From Prochlorococcus sp. scB245a_520K10 (GTDB taxonomy: Bacteria; Cyanobacteriota; Cyanobacteriia; PCC-6307; Cyanobiaceae), in contig JFNU01000202.1 of NCBI GenBank assembly GCA_000634515.1, positions 1 through 64,000 on the forward strand: a stretch of DNA of 64,000 bases, in the 5' to 3' direction. Positions 29,691 to 40,919 of this stretch are shown one piece after another (positions within the stretch are counted from its first letter, which is position 1; each line of letters opens with the position of its first letter). The position numbers and the translations under genes were made by a program. Below the pieces are notes generated by a model. The model searched no databases. It was not told the origin of the DNA and saw only the letters and a program-made list of their open reading frames with translations.

Positions 29691-30202
29691 TAGTTCACCT
29701 CAATATTATTAATTGATTGAGTTACCAAATTTTCTTGTTTTGTTTTATCAAGTCGATTTGGGAGAGAATCTAAGGCTTTCTTAATTGCTAGTTCAACAGC
29801 TTCTTTTCGAAGTTGAGAAATTGCTCTGGATGCTTCAGAGCTCTCATCAGAGATTGCACTTTGTTTGATTCGTGCCATCTCCTCTATCGCTTTTTTCTCA
29901 CTTTCCATTCTGATTGATTCAGATCTTTTAAGGGAATCTGCTTTTATTTGAGAAGCTTTTTCTTCTGCTGAAGATAAATCTTTCTTCGCCTTTTCTAAAG
30001 CTTGAGTTGCATTTAGGAGTCTATCTTCAGCATCTTTTAATTCAAGAAGGATTCCTTCTCTCCTTTTTTGAAGCATTTTACCCAGGAAACCAGGCAAAAA
30101 TTTATAAAGACCGAAAACTACTACAGCCCAATTAAGGATATTAGTTTCGAATAAATTGAAATTCAATCCAAAACCTTCTGTAGCTAAAAGAGTTAAATTC
30201 AT
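29690..30202 (-). CDS. atpF: ATP synthase Fo subunit b
   Basis: 170 residues. An N-terminal membrane helix ([20 protein letters not shown]) is followed by a long charged coiled coil forming the peripheral stalk. Four-base overlap with the b' gene upstream. Confidence 0.95.
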   Translation of the reverse strand: MNLTLLATEGFGLNFNLFETNILNWAVVVFGLYKFLPGFLGKMLQKRREGILLELKDAEDRLLNATQALEKAKKDLSSAEEKASQIKADSLKRSESIRMESEKKAIEEMARIKQSAISDESSEASRAISQLRKEAVELAIKKALDSLPNRLDKTKQENLVTQSINNIEVN

Positions 30203-30660
30203 TTTTCTAGAATCAATCTATTAACAATAAGTTCGCTTAAATCATCAGCCTGTTTAGAAAGTTGATCACGAGCAGCAGATGTCTGACTTTCAATTTCTAG
30301 TCTTGCTTTTTCTTTTGAAGCATTTGCTTCATTGTTAGCAAGTTCTAGTGCTTCCTTATAGAGCTTGTCAGACTCATCCTCAGCTTCGCTCACAATTCTT
30401 TGGGCTTCTGTACGAGCACTTTGAAGCTGAGTTAATAAATCAGCTTCTAATTTTTCAACCTCAGAAAGTTTATTTTTGGCCTCAATAATATTATTACTTA
30501 CAAACTTTTCTCTTTTTTCTACAACATTGCCTACAGGCTTAAAAAAGAGAGAATTTAATATGTAAGTAAGCGCAACTACTTGTATCGCCATTAGTGGCAA
30601 AGTGGCATTTATGTCAAATAATCCACCTTCTGTAGCACCAAAAAAATTAAAGGCCAACAT
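30199..30660 (-). CDS. atpF2: ATP synthase Fo subunit b'
   Basis: 153 residues, sometimes called atpG. Photosynthetic bacteria have two different b-type subunits that form a heterodimeric stalk. One membrane helix ([20 protein letters not shown]) is followed by a coiled coil rich in Glu, Ala and Lys. It is placed between atpE and atpF as usual in cyanobacteria. Confidence 0.94.
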   Translation of the reverse strand: MLAFNFFGATEGGLFDINATLPLMAIQVVALTYILNSLFFKPVGNVVEKREKFVSNNIIEAKNKLSEVEKLEADLLTQLQSARTEAQRIVSEAEDESDKLYKEALELANNEANASKEKARLEIESQTSAARDQLSKQADDLSELIVNRLILEK

Positions 30661-30728
30661 ATGATTCAGTTGAAGTTAAAAAATTAAATTTAAATACTGC
30701 TAATAATGATTAGAAGCAATATTAACTT

Positions 30729-30992
<264 letters not shown>

Positions 30993-31052
30993 TTAATGCT
31001 TGTGATAATCTTTGTTGTCATACACGCTTGGACATCCTTTATCTTAAGAATG

Positions 31053-31071
31053 GGTCTGATATTTTCAGACC
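31053..31071. repeat. Stem-loop in the atpB-atpE spacer
   Basis: GGTCTGA pairs perfectly with TCAGACC around a 5-base loop. It is followed by no T run on the minus strand, so it is more likely an RNA processing or stability element for the abundant atpE message than a terminator. Confidence 0.5.
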
Positions 31072-31138
31072 TACGCGATTAGATATTTTGCCAGATTACA
31101 GACCCTTTGTAAAAGCATCTGAATGTATTAGAAGACAG

Positions 31139-31864
31139 CTAATGATGTTCTTCAACAGCTTCTCCAATGTAGTAGGCCGCTAAAGTTGCGAAAATCAATG
31201 CCTGAATTGCACTAGTAAATAATCCTAGGAACATAACAGGTATTGGGAGAATTAGCGGAACTAAAAAGACTAGAACACCAACAACAAGTTCATCAGCCAA
31301 AATATTTCCGAATAGCCTGAAAGAGAGTGATAAAGGTTTCGTAAAGTCCTCTAGAATTTTGAAAGGAAGCATAATAGGAGTTGGGTGAACATAATATTCG
31401 AAGTATCTCCAACCCTTATTGCTTAAACCTGCATAGAAATAAGAAAGTGAAACCAATAAAGCCAAGGCTATAGTTGTATTGATATCTGCAGTAGGTGCTC
31501 CTAATTCTCCACTTGGTAACTTAATCAATCTCCAAGGAATTAAAGCTCCTCCCCAATTACTAACAAAGACGAATAAAAATAAAGTACCTATAAATGGCAT
31601 CCAATCTCTATATACTTTTTCACCTATTTGCGTCCTAGCAAGATCTCTTATGTAATCCCAGAGGAACTCAAGCAAGTTTTGAAGGCCTTTTGGATCATTT
31701 TCCATTTTTTTAGTTCCTAAAGAAATAAAAACTAATAACGCTCCTAATAAAATCCAAGATGTTAAAAATACCTGCCCATGAAGTCTGATATTTCCAATTT
31801 GCCAATAAAGATGTTGACCAACTTCTAATGCTGCAAAATTTGTTAGCAAGGAATTAAAAAACAT
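31139..31864 (-). CDS. atpB: ATP synthase Fo subunit a
   Basis: 241 residues with five to six membrane helices. The essential Arg is in [13 protein letters not shown], and the C-terminal helix is [20 protein letters not shown]. It forms the proton half-channels against the c ring. Confidence 0.97.
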   Translation of the reverse strand: MFFNSLLTNFAALEVGQHLYWQIGNIRLHGQVFLTSWILLGALLVFISLGTKKMENDPKGLQNLLEFLWDYIRDLARTQIGEKVYRDWMPFIGTLFLFVFVSNWGGALIPWRLIKLPSGELGAPTADINTTIALALLVSLSYFYAGLSNKGWRYFEYYVHPTPIMLPFKILEDFTKPLSLSFRLFGNILADELVVGVLVFLVPLILPIPVMFLGLFTSAIQALIFATLAAYYIGEAVEEHH

Positions 31865-31887
31865 TTGTTTTGAATAAAAAAATTTAC

Positions 31888-32364
31888 TTAAGAACGTGAA
31901 AAATAAAGAATGAGTGAAGGCTTATAAATGAAAAAACCTATCATCGCAGGAAAAATATCCAAAGATCCTAGCTTGCTCGCAAAAATAAAGAGGCAAACTG
32001 GAACTAATAGTTGCAATTTTGATACACCTGATGATTCTTTACCAAGTTTCCCTATACTTTTGGCAAGCAAACGTAAGTAAAAAATGCCGGCAATTGCACC
32101 TATAAAAATACTAAAACCAAAAGTATAGCCTAGAAAAATTCCAGTTATTGATGCTAATAAAATAGAAACAATAAAAGTAATTCCAAAAATTGATAATTGC
32201 AATTTTGTGTATTCATCATTTTGAGAAAGCAAATGATCTATTTGATTGGCAATGCCAGATTTACTTTCTTTGATGATCGAATTATTCAGGGATTGAGGAA
32301 ATTGAACATTCTCATTAGAAAGATGCTCAAGTTTTTTTCTATTTGAGTCCACTGATGTGAACAT
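31888..32364 (-). CDS. atpI: ATP synthase accessory protein AtpI (Atp1)
   Basis: 158 residues with about four hydrophobic helices after a polar N-terminus of 55 residues. In cyanobacteria atp1/atpI leads the atp operon. It is thought to help c-ring assembly and is not a permanent subunit. First gene of the eight-gene operon; 24 bases before atpB. Confidence 0.85.
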   Translation of the reverse strand: MFTSVDSNRKKLEHLSNENVQFPQSLNNSIIKESKSGIANQIDHLLSQNDEYTKLQLSIFGITFIVSILLASITGIFLGYTFGFSIFIGAIAGIFYLRLLAKSIGKLGKESSGVSKLQLLVPVCLFIFASKLGSLDIFPAMIGFFIYKPSLILYFSRS

Positions 32365-32630
32365 AGTTTAGAAACCCCTCTGAATGGTTTGAAGTAAGTA
32401 TATAAACTCACGGAATCTATCACGGAGAGGTGCCTTTTAGCTAGTTTTTTTTTATAAAAAATTAATTCTTAAGATTTTTTATGAATCTGTAGACAAATTT
32501 TTACTTTGTTCTTCAAAAATAAAATTTATGAAAAGTCATCTTTTTAATTGCTTTAACACTTTAAAACGTTAATAAAAGACTTGGCAAAATCTCAATTAAA
32601 CGTCTCAATAGTACATATACATCTAAAAAA

Positions 32631-33866
32631 TTGGAGATAAGTCAAGAAACAATAAAATATAAAAGAATTTCTAAAAGAAAAAAAACCTTTAGTTCTAATT
32701 ACAAAAAAAATTTAAGCAATTTAATAGAGTCTATTTTTCCCTTACCTTGGACAGTATGGCCTTATGAGGCTAAAATCCTCCTTATCCTCGTTGGAATATG
32801 GTCAATATTTGGCATCCTCATTCTAGGATCATCAAGTTGGTGGGTAGCCAGTAGGGAAATGGGAAATTGGGCTTACTTTTTAAAAAAACAAATTATTTGG
32901 ACAATTCCAGGTATTGGTCTATTTTATTTTATTCTTAATACAAACATTAGAAATCTTTTAAAGTTTTCAAGGATTATTTTTTATATTTTATTCTTTTTAA
33001 TTTTCCTAACTAATATTACTGGAATTACAGTAAATGGGTCTTCAAGATGGCTAGTGCTAGGCAATTTACGTCTGCAACCATCTGAATTAATTAAACCTTT
33101 TTTGATTTTAGAAGCATCAAACCTTTTCGCTCATTGGAATCTGATAAAGAATGATAAAAAATTAATTTCAATCATGTCCTTTGGTTTATTAATTTTATTA
33201 ATACTAAAACAGCCTAATTTAAGTACTGCATCATTAACTGGAATTCTTTTTTGGGTAATGGGTTTATGCGGAGGAGTAAAAATTAGCTCTCTTTGCTCAT
33301 TTGCCTCATTAGGATTCATAACTGGTTGTTTTAGTATCCTTATTAACGAATATCAAAAACTTAGGGTTACTTCATTTATTAATCCTTGGAAAGATCAACA
33401 AGAAAGCGGATTTCAATTGGTTCAGAGTTTATTAGCCATTGGTTCAGGCGGTCTATTCGGACAAGGTTTTGGGCTTTCTATACAAAAATTACAGTACCTA
33501 CCATTTATGTACACAGATTTTATTTTTGCCATCTTTGCAGAAGAATTTGGTTTGTTAGGATGTACTGTTTTCTTGGGATTTTTAGCAATTTTCTCTTATA
33601 TATGTCTCAGAATTGCTCTTAAGTGCAGGAATAACTATACAAAGTTGGTTGCTATCGGATGTGGCGTATTATTAACAGGTCAATCAATAATGCATATTGC
33701 TGTAGCAACAGGTTCAATGCCTACCACAGGCTTACCACTACCTTTTATAAGTTATGGCGGAAATTCATTATTAGCATCTTTTTTTATTGCAGGAATGTTA
33801 CTGAGATGTTCATTAGAATCAACAGGGTTCATAGGTATGGTTCATACACGAAAGACTCTTAATTAG
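32631..33866 (+). CDS. ftsW: FtsW-type lipid II polymerase (SEDS family)
   Basis: 411 residues, about ten membrane helices. SEDS signatures are NGSSRWLVLGNLRLQPSELIK and, near the C-terminus, TTGLPLPFISYGGNSLLA. It polymerises peptidoglycan at the division septum. The frame begins with TTG at 32631 and no ATG or GTG is available upstream without a stop; the first internal Met is beyond the first helix, so TTG is accepted. RodA is the alternative assignment. Confidence 0.88.
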   Translation: MEISQETIKYKRISKRKKTFSSNYKKNLSNLIESIFPLPWTVWPYEAKILLILVGIWSIFGILILGSSSWWVASREMGNWAYFLKKQIIWTIPGIGLFYFILNTNIRNLLKFSRIIFYILFFLIFLTNITGITVNGSSRWLVLGNLRLQPSELIKPFLILEASNLFAHWNLIKNDKKLISIMSFGLLILLILKQPNLSTASLTGILFWVMGLCGGVKISSLCSFASLGFITGCFSILINEYQKLRVTSFINPWKDQQESGFQLVQSLLAIGSGGLFGQGFGLSIQKLQYLPFMYTDFIFAIFAEEFGLLGCTVFLGFLAIFSYICLRIALKCRNNYTKLVAIGCGVLLTGQSIMHIAVATGSMPTTGLPLPFISYGGNSLLASFFIAGMLLRCSLESTGFIGMVHTRKTLN

Positions 33867-33948
33867 TTAGAATTTAGAGGATTTAAGTCAAGCTATCGAA
33901 TCATTTAATTTAGTTATTTCAGAATTATCTCAAAATGGTAATCTGCTT

Positions 33949-34605
33949 ATGGAAAATGGTCTTAATAATCCAGGCCCATTTACTATATTTTTGGTTTTCA
34001 TTGCAGGACTTTTAACTAGTCTGGGGCCATGCTCGATATCATTACTACCAATCACAATTGCTTATATAGGAGGAACAGGCAAAAATAAATTTAAACTTAT
34101 TAGTTTTTCAGGAGGAGTAGTTTTTTCTCTCGTCTCATTGGGTGCTGCTAGTGGATTATTAGGGAAAATCTACGGGCAAATACCAACTTATTACACCTCG
34201 GTAGTTGCATTGATAGCAATTATTATGGGTTTAAATTTACTAGGAATTCTAAAGTTTCAATTCCCTAATGGACCTGATTTAAAAATAATTGAAGATAAAA
34301 TACCATCCTTTTTTGCACCTTTTGCAATAGGGGCCACCTTTGGACTAGCCTCTTCACCTTGCATTACTCCAGTACTAGCAACCCTTTTAGCTTGGGTATC
34401 GCAAGCTAAAAACCCTACAATCTCAATTATTTTTTTATTTTTCTTTGGAGTTGGCCAGGTAATTCCTCTAATCATTGCTGGAGCTACAGCAGAAAACTTA
34501 AAAAAATTTTTAGAGCTCAGAAAATTTAGTCAAATAATTCCTACCTTAAGTGGGATATTTTTAGTTTCCCTTGGATTATTAAATTTATTTTCAAATTGGA
34601 TTTAA
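33949..34605 (+). CDS. ccdA: Cytochrome c biogenesis protein CcdA
   Basis: 218 residues, six membrane helices. It passes reducing power across the thylakoid membrane to keep apocytochrome c haem-binding cysteines reduced. The two redox cysteines are in LTSLGPCSISLLP and GLASSPCITPVLA. The frame stays open for 26 codons upstream (to a TAG at 33868) but without ATG, GTG or TTG. It directly precedes ccsB (TAAATG). Confidence 0.94.
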   Translation: MENGLNNPGPFTIFLVFIAGLLTSLGPCSISLLPITIAYIGGTGKNKFKLISFSGGVVFSLVSLGAASGLLGKIYGQIPTYYTSVVALIAIIMGLNLLGILKFQFPNGPDLKIIEDKIPSFFAPFAIGATFGLASSPCITPVLATLLAWVSQAKNPTISIIFLFFFGVGQVIPLIIAGATAENLKKFLELRKFSQIIPTLSGIFLVSLGLLNLFSNWI

Positions 34606-35892
34606 ATGATTATTTTTAAGAATTTAATTTTAAAAATATCAAGTTTAAGATTCGCTATATCACTCATAATTTTCATAGCCATTTCAAGTGGCATAGGAAC
34701 TTTCATACCTCAAGGTAGTAATAAAAAATTCTATATTGATATTTTCGATAATGCTCCTATTTTGGGATTTTTAAATGGCGAAAAAGTCTTAAAACTTCAA
34801 TTGGATCATATATATACAAGCTTTTGGTTTTTATTTGCATTAATTCTTCTTTGCATTTCTCTAGCAGCTTGTAGTTTCAGGAGGCAAATCCCTTCCTTAA
34901 AAGCTTCACTAAAATGGATCGAATATAAGAATGAAAAAAAATTTAGCAAACTGCAATTAACGTCTAGTCACCAAATCAATGAAGATGCAGACTATATATC
35001 AAAAGCAGATTTATTACTTAAAAAACAAGGATGGCAAACATACAAATTTAAAAGTCATATTTCTGCAAGAAGGGGGTTAATTGGGAAAATCGGTCCTTTA
35101 GTTGTACATATTGGATTGATAATATTACTTATAGGGTCAGCATATGGAAGTTTTACCAATCAATCAAAAGAACAATATTTGTTGCCTGGGGAAAGCTTGG
35201 ATCTTATTAATGAGAGCACGAACTCAAAAGCCAATATAAAGTTAGTTGATTTTTCTATAGAACGAGAAAGTGATGGTATACCCAAACAGTTTATTTCAAA
35301 GTTAGATTTTTCTTCTGAAGACTTAAAATTAAATGAAATAAAAACTGCCAAAGTTAATCACCCAATAAGGTTTCAAGGATTAACTATTTATCAAGCTGAT
35401 TGGTCAATATCAAATATTGTTTTAGAAATAGATAATATACTTTATCAATTACATTTAAAGGAGATTCCTGAAATCGGAAATCAAGTTTGGGGAGTTTTGG
35501 TTGAATTAGGTTCAGAGAATAAAAAAAATTTCCTTTTAACAATAGATAATGAGAATGGTCCACTAAAAATTTCCAATATAGAAAATTTTTCCGGAAATAA
35601 TCTCTATATCAATGAAGAACCCACTGAAATTAACTCTTCAAAAGTAGCTCTGAAAAAAATAATCCCCAGCAGTGGATTAATAATTAAAAATGATCCGTCT
35701 ATTCCGTTTATTTACTTTTCTTTTATCTTAATAATTTTTGGAACAATAATAAGTCTTATACCTACTAAACAATTATGGATTCTTGTAAATATGGAATCAC
35801 AAAAGTTATCCATCGGAGGTCTAAGCAATAAAAATTTAGTTGGTTTTAAAAAAGAATTTTTTAAATTATCAGAAGAAATAAAAAGTTTTTAA
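34606..35892 (+). CDS. ccsB: Cytochrome c biogenesis protein CcsB (ResB/Ccs1)
   Basis: 428 residues. Membrane helices lie near residues 15-35, 65-85, 155-175 and 365-385, with a large lumenal domain between the third and fourth. Features are [11 protein letters not shown] and the haem-region His in [16 protein letters not shown]. Together with CcsA (not in the window) it forms the System II haem-ligation machine. It is coupled to ccdA, and its last 4 bases overlap the convergent queF. Confidence 0.94.
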   Translation: MIIFKNLILKISSLRFAISLIIFIAISSGIGTFIPQGSNKKFYIDIFDNAPILGFLNGEKVLKLQLDHIYTSFWFLFALILLCISLAACSFRRQIPSLKASLKWIEYKNEKKFSKLQLTSSHQINEDADYISKADLLLKKQGWQTYKFKSHISARRGLIGKIGPLVVHIGLIILLIGSAYGSFTNQSKEQYLLPGESLDLINESTNSKANIKLVDFSIERESDGIPKQFISKLDFSSEDLKLNEIKTAKVNHPIRFQGLTIYQADWSISNIVLEIDNILYQLHLKEIPEIGNQVWGVLVELGSENKKNFLLTIDNENGPLKISNIENFSGNNLYINEEPTEINSSKVALKKIIPSSGLIIKNDPSIPFIYFSFILIIFGTIISLIPTKQLWILVNMESQKLSIGGLSNKNLVGFKKEFFKLSEEIKSF

Positions 35893-36299
35893 TTTTTTTT
35901 CTGTCCACTAAAAATATCTAATTGCATAGAAACATTTCCTCTGGGGTTAAATGCAGCATTTAGATGTATCCAGTAAGGTGAGCCTGCATTCACTAAATCA
36001 TCCATAATTCTATTAACAACTTCCTCATGTGATATTTTCATATCTCTGAAATTATTAATATAAAGCTTTAGAGATTTCAACTCATAGACTCTCAAATTTG
36101 GTTGATAAATAATATTTAGCTTTGCAAAATCTGGATAACCAGAAAAGGGGCACTTACATGTAAATTCAGGTAACTGGATAGAAATTTCATAAATTCTTTT
36201 TTTATTTGGATTCTCAAAACAAATTATTTTTGATTCTTCAATAATTCTTTCACCATATAGTGGACTTTTTGTCGAATCATTTAATTTAGCAGTACTCAT
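35889..36299 (-). CDS. queF: NADPH-dependent preQ0 reductase QueF
   Basis: 136 residues, the short (type I) form. It reduces the nitrile of 7-cyano-7-deazaguanine to the amine on the way to queuosine. The catalytic Cys is in [16 protein letters not shown], and the NADPH-binding motif follows in [15 protein letters not shown]. Full length. Confidence 0.95.
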   Translation of the reverse strand: MSTAKLNDSTKSPLYGERIIEESKIICFENPNKKRIYEISIQLPEFTCKCPFSGYPDFAKLNIIYQPNLRVYELKSLKLYINNFRDMKISHEEVVNRIMDDLVNAGSPYWIHLNAAFNPRGNVSMQLDIFSGQKKN

Positions 36300-36411
36300 T
36301 TTTAGTAGAACTTATTTACTAAACCTATATAAAAAGATCAAAATTCGCAAAATTCTCAACAAGCCTAAGTATTACAATTGACTAAGTCAAAACCTGTGAA
36401 ATCTTATTTTT

Positions 36412-36455
36412 GTATCAATAGTAACAATCATAATGCCATTCAAAGGGGTTATATG
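36412..36455 (+). promoter_or_regulatory. Possible NtcA-dependent promoter
   Basis: GTATCAATAGTAAC matches the NtcA consensus GTA-N8-TAC except for one base in the second half. TATATG at 36450 lies about 24 bases downstream, close to the 22-23 base distance of NtcA-activated promoters. It would drive the small gene at 36479 and glnB. Confidence 0.4.
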
Positions 36456-36478
36456 TGTTTAGTTCAAAGACAAAATTA

Positions 36479-36724
36479 ATGGACATTTGTTTGATAACTA
36501 TCGATAACAACTTAAATAAATCCCTTCAACCAAAGAGTGCAAATGGAATGTTATGGCTTCAAACACACTTTGAGAATGATCAGTGGGAAGCATTATCAAA
36601 TAGCACAGTAATCATTTCTGAGAAAAACTCCAAATTATTAATAGAAGATGCCATAAATGCAGGCCTTGATATTAAATGTTTTTCTGATATTTCAATGATG
36701 GATGTTTTCCCAAAAAACAATTAA
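36479..36724 (+). CDS. Hypothetical protein upstream of glnB, 81 aa
   Basis: Starts MDICLITIDNNLNKSLQ, then ANGMLWLQTHFENDQWEAL, and ends in SMMDVFPKNN. The frame could begin at a GTG at 36455, but that would overlap the predicted -10 box, so the ATG at 36479 is chosen. Soluble, possibly alpha/beta. It lies 24 bases before glnB and is probably cotranscribed with it, so a link to nitrogen control is possible. No family is recognised. Confidence 0.65.
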   Translation: MDICLITIDNNLNKSLQPKSANGMLWLQTHFENDQWEALSNSTVIISEKNSKLLIEDAINAGLDIKCFSDISMMDVFPKNN

Positions 36725-37087
<363 letters not shown>

Positions 37088-37088
37088 T

Positions 37089-37901
37089 TCAAAGAGTTTT
37101 ATTTACTAAATTTTGTATATATTCACTATTAATTCTTGGATTTGGTTCACTTCTTAAGCACATCCAAGCTAGATATTCATGATTTCCAGCTGGACCTACT
37201 AAAGGGGAAGCTATCAAATTCTTTATATTCCATTGAAAATTCTTAGCAGCCTCAATAACGGACTCTATAGCCTCAATGTGGAATTTAGGATTACGAACAA
37301 CGCCACCTTTACTGACTTTATCTTTACCAACCTCAAATTGGGGTTTAATTAAAAATATTCCCTCTATAGAATCACCTACTAATAAATTACTAATAGAATT
37401 AAAAACTAACCTTAATGAAATAAAAGATAAATCAGCAACCACAAAATTTGGCAATTCAACACTTCTAGATAAAAGATCATTAGGTTTTAAATTTCGAATA
37501 TTTGTTCGTTCAAAAAGTATAACTTTTGGATTTTTTCTAATCTTCCATGCAGTCTGTCCATAACCTACATCTATTCCATAAACTAACTTTGCGCCTTGTT
37601 GCAATAAGCAATCAGTAAATCCCCCAGTTGAGATTCCCGCGTCAACACATATTTTATCTTTTACATTGATTTCAAGTTTTTTAAATGCCTCTAATAATTT
37701 TTCGCCTCCCCTTGATACAAACATAGGTTCGGAATCGATAAACAATTCAGAACCAACTAATACTTGCTGTCCAGGTTTATCGAATACTTTGCCATTACTA
37801 TCTCTTACCTTGCCTGCAAGAATTAAACCTTGGGCTTTTTGACGAGTTTCACATAAACCTTTGTTGAGAAGATAAAGGTCTAATCTACTTTTTTCAATCA
37901 T
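37089..37901 (-). CDS. tlyA: TlyA-family rRNA 2'-O-methyltransferase
   Basis: 270 residues. An S4 RNA-binding domain (about 5-60: RLDLYLLNKGLCETRQKAQ) is followed by an FtsJ-like Rossmann methyltransferase with VCVDAGISTGGFTDCLLQ for SAM and VADLSFISLR. The TlyA family methylates 16S/23S rRNA, although some members are annotated as haemolysins. Convergent with glnB, one base apart. Confidence 0.9.
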   Translation of the reverse strand: MIEKSRLDLYLLNKGLCETRQKAQGLILAGKVRDSNGKVFDKPGQQVLVGSELFIDSEPMFVSRGGEKLLEAFKKLEINVKDKICVDAGISTGGFTDCLLQQGAKLVYGIDVGYGQTAWKIRKNPKVILFERTNIRNLKPNDLLSRSVELPNFVVADLSFISLRLVFNSISNLLVGDSIEGIFLIKPQFEVGKDKVSKGGVVRNPKFHIEAIESVIEAAKNFQWNIKNLIASPLVGPAGNHEYLAWMCLRSEPNPRINSEYIQNLVNKTL

Positions 37902-38182
37902 CTATTCATGCAAAAAAAGACTGAATAATGAACTTCCACAAGATTAAGATCCAAATTCTTTAATACCTTCTAATTTTAAATGCGAACTAAATAATTACCC
38001 ATTATTAACGAAGGCAATTTGTAAAAATATTTTAATATTTAAACTTTCTTTAAACAGTTAAAAAATCTGTTACAAAAAAAATAATTAACAGGCAAATATG
38101 TGCAATGGCAAGTACATCTTTAAGGTATAGGGCAATTATTCGATTTTGGTTATAAAGTTTAAGATGGTGATTATTAAAAATT

Positions 38183-39478
38183 GTGATCGAGCGTTACACA
38201 TTACCCGAAATGGGGCAAATCTGGACTGAAAGTGCAAAATTCCATAGTTGGCTTAAGGTTGAAATAGCTGCATGTGAAGCAAATTGTTCTCTCGGAAAAA
38301 TTCCTGAGAATGCCATGAAAGATATTCGTTCAAATGCAAAGTTTGATGAATCCAGAATTAAAGAAATTGAGAAAGAAGTTAAACATGATGTAATAGCATT
38401 TCTTACAAGCGTCAATGAATTTGTAGGAGACTCTGGTAGATACATACATGTTGGAATGACTAGTAGTGATGTACTTGATACCGGATTATCTCTTCAGTTG
38501 AAAGATTCTAGTGAATTATTACTAAAAGAAATTGAGAAACTAGAAAATGAAGTCAGATTATTAGCAAGAAAGCATAAAAATACATTAATGATTGGCAGGT
38601 CACATGCTATTCATGGGGAGCCAATTTCCTTTGGTTTTAAACTTGCAGGATGGTTAGCAGAAATAATAAGGAACAAAAAAAGATTATTAACACTTAAAGA
38701 ATCCGTAGCAATAGGACAAATAAGTGGTGCAATGGGAACTTACGCCAATACAAACCCTGAAGTTGAACAAATAACTTGTGATTTACTCGGCTTAAAACCA
38801 GATACAGCAAGTACCCAGGTTATATCAAGAGACAGACATGCAGAATATGTTCAAACAATTGCTCTCGTTGGTGCTTCACTAGATAGATTCGCGACTGAAA
38901 TAAGAAATTTACAGAGAACTGACGTTTTAGAAGTTGAGGAAGGATTCACAAAAGGGCAAAAAGGAAGTTCAGCAATGCCTCATAAAAGAAATCCTATTCG
39001 GAGTGAAAGAGTAAGCGGTTTAGCGAGAATTTTGAGGAGTTACGTCTTAACAGCTCTGGAAAATGTCCCACTTTGGCATGAAAGAGATATTAGCCATAGT
39101 TCAAATGAGCGCATTATGTTACCTGACGTATCAATCTGTTTGCATTTTATGCTTAGAGAAATGAAAGACATAGTAAGCAATTTGGAAGTTTATCCAAAAA
39201 ATATGCTCAAAAATTTAAATATATATGGCGGCGTGATTTTTAGTCAGAAAGTTTTACTTTTGCTTGTAGAGAGGGGTATTTCTAGAGAAAAGGCGTATAG
39301 CTTAGTACAAAAAAATGCGCATCAGGCCTGGAATACTGAGAATGGGAATTTCAGAGAAAATATAGAGAGAGATAATGAAATTATGGATTTTATTGATCAA
39401 AGTGATTTAGAAGAATGTTTTAATCCTTCAATTCATCTGAATAATTTAAGTGTAATATGGGAGAAGCTCGGTATCTAG
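38183..39478 (+). CDS. purB: Adenylosuccinate lyase
   Basis: 431 residues. It acts twice in purine synthesis, releasing fumarate from SAICAR and adenylosuccinate. The fumarase/aspartase-superfamily signature is GSSAMPHKRNPI, and GMTSSDVLDTG and GRSHAIHGEP carry the other active-site residues. The start is GTG. The neighbouring fumC would use the fumarate released. The 281-base spacer upstream contains only a 16-codon frame (38105-38155). Confidence 0.96.
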   Translation: MIERYTLPEMGQIWTESAKFHSWLKVEIAACEANCSLGKIPENAMKDIRSNAKFDESRIKEIEKEVKHDVIAFLTSVNEFVGDSGRYIHVGMTSSDVLDTGLSLQLKDSSELLLKEIEKLENEVRLLARKHKNTLMIGRSHAIHGEPISFGFKLAGWLAEIIRNKKRLLTLKESVAIGQISGAMGTYANTNPEVEQITCDLLGLKPDTASTQVISRDRHAEYVQTIALVGASLDRFATEIRNLQRTDVLEVEEGFTKGQKGSSAMPHKRNPIRSERVSGLARILRSYVLTALENVPLWHERDISHSSNERIMLPDVSICLHFMLREMKDIVSNLEVYPKNMLKNLNIYGGVIFSQKVLLLLVERGISREKAYSLVQKNAHQAWNTENGNFRENIERDNEIMDFIDQSDLEECFNPSIHLNNLSVIWEKLGI

Positions 39479-39525
39479 ATTACTGAAAACCTTATCTCAT
39501 TTTAATCAGTGTTTTCAGAAGAATA

Positions 39526-40911
39526 ATGACAAAAAACTTTAGGATTGAAAAAGATAGTATGGGAACAATAGAGGTTCCCATGGAAGCTTTATGGGGTGCT
39601 CAAACACAAAGATCAATAATAAATTTTTCTATTGGAGAAGAATTAATTCCAATTGAGTTAATTTATTCACTCACCCTCATAAAAAAAGCTGCTTCAATTG
39701 CGAATTTCAATTTAGGGTTAATAGATAAAAGAAAAAAAGATTTGATTGTTGAGGCATGTACAGAAATACTTGATGGGCTTCATGATTCACAGTTTCCCTT
39801 AAAGGTTTGGCAAACAGGTAGTGGCACACAAACAAATATGAATGTAAATGAGGTAATTTCAAATATTGCAGCATTAAAAACAAATTCAGAGCTTGGTAGT
39901 CATCAACCAATTCATCCGAATGATGATGTAAATAAATCTCAGTCAACTAATGATACTTTTCCTGCTGCTATTCAAATATCTGTTGTTAATGAAATAATCA
40001 AAAATTTAGTTCCAACAATAAGAGAACTTACGAAGATCCTTGATAAAAAAAGTGAAGAATGGAAAGACCTAATAAAGATAGGAAGAACCCATTTTCAAGA
40101 TGCAGTGCCCCTTACTTTTGGGCAAGAAATATCAGGTTGGTCAGAGCAACTTAAAGATGCTGAAAATGCAATTATTATGAGTCTGAATGAATTATATTTC
40201 TTACCTCTTGGAGGAACTGCAGTTGGTACAGGGATTAATTGTCCAAAAGGATTTTGTGAAGAGTCCATAAAATCAATTTCCGATTATACAAATCTAATGT
40301 TCTATAAATCAAAAAATAATTTTTCTATCATGGCCTCGCATGATCGTCTAGCTCAAGTAATGAGTCAGATAAAAATATTTGCAGGTGCATTGTTTAAAAT
40401 TTCAAATGATATAAAAATTCTATCTTCTGGTCCAAGATCAGGAATATATGAATTAATTATCCCTCAAAATGAACCTGGAAGTTCTATCATGCCGGGTAAA
40501 GTGAATCCGACGCAATGTGAAGCCTTATCAATGGTTTGTACTCAGATAATGGGTCTTGAATATGCAGTTTCAATGGCAAATTCTAGCGGCACATTACAGA
40601 TGAATGAATATAAGCCTCTTATTGGATTTAATATTCTTACAAGTTTAAAATTACTTAAAAATGCAATAGAAAACTTCAGAATAAAATTAGTTGATGGGAT
40701 GGAACCTAATCAAAAAAAAATGAAGTTAAATTTAGAAAATTCACTAATGTTGGTTACAGCCATAGTGCCAAAAGTTGGTTATGAAAAGGCAGCTGAAATT
40801 GCAAACCTTGCTTTCAAAGAATCATTAAATTTAAAAGAGGCAACACTTAAACTTGGTTATTTAAACGAAGATGAATTTGATAAAGCAATGAATATAAATT
40901 CAATGATTTGA
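39526..40911 (+). CDS. fumC: Class II fumarase
   Basis: 461 residues. It hydrates fumarate to malate. Motifs are TGSGTQTNMNVNEV, NKSQSTNDTFP, the active-site His in GRTHFQDAVP, and PGSSIMPGKVNPTQ. Located 47 bases after purB on the same strand. Convergent with the helicase gene, 8 bases apart. Confidence 0.96.
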   Translation: MTKNFRIEKDSMGTIEVPMEALWGAQTQRSIINFSIGEELIPIELIYSLTLIKKAASIANFNLGLIDKRKKDLIVEACTEILDGLHDSQFPLKVWQTGSGTQTNMNVNEVISNIAALKTNSELGSHQPIHPNDDVNKSQSTNDTFPAAIQISVVNEIIKNLVPTIRELTKILDKKSEEWKDLIKIGRTHFQDAVPLTFGQEISGWSEQLKDAENAIIMSLNELYFLPLGGTAVGTGINCPKGFCEESIKSISDYTNLMFYKSKNNFSIMASHDRLAQVMSQIKIFAGALFKISNDIKILSSGPRSGIYELIIPQNEPGSSIMPGKVNPTQCEALSMVCTQIMGLEYAVSMANSSGTLQMNEYKPLIGFNILTSLKLLKNAIENFRIKLVDGMEPNQKKMKLNLENSLMLVTAIVPKVGYEKAAEIANLAFKESLNLKEATLKLGYLNEDEFDKAMNINSMI

Positions 40912-40919
40912 TAAAAAAT

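Noticed and set aside
38105..38155. 16-codon frame upstream of purB, possible leader peptide
   Set aside because: No attenuator hairpin or purine-related feature accompanies it; likely chance.
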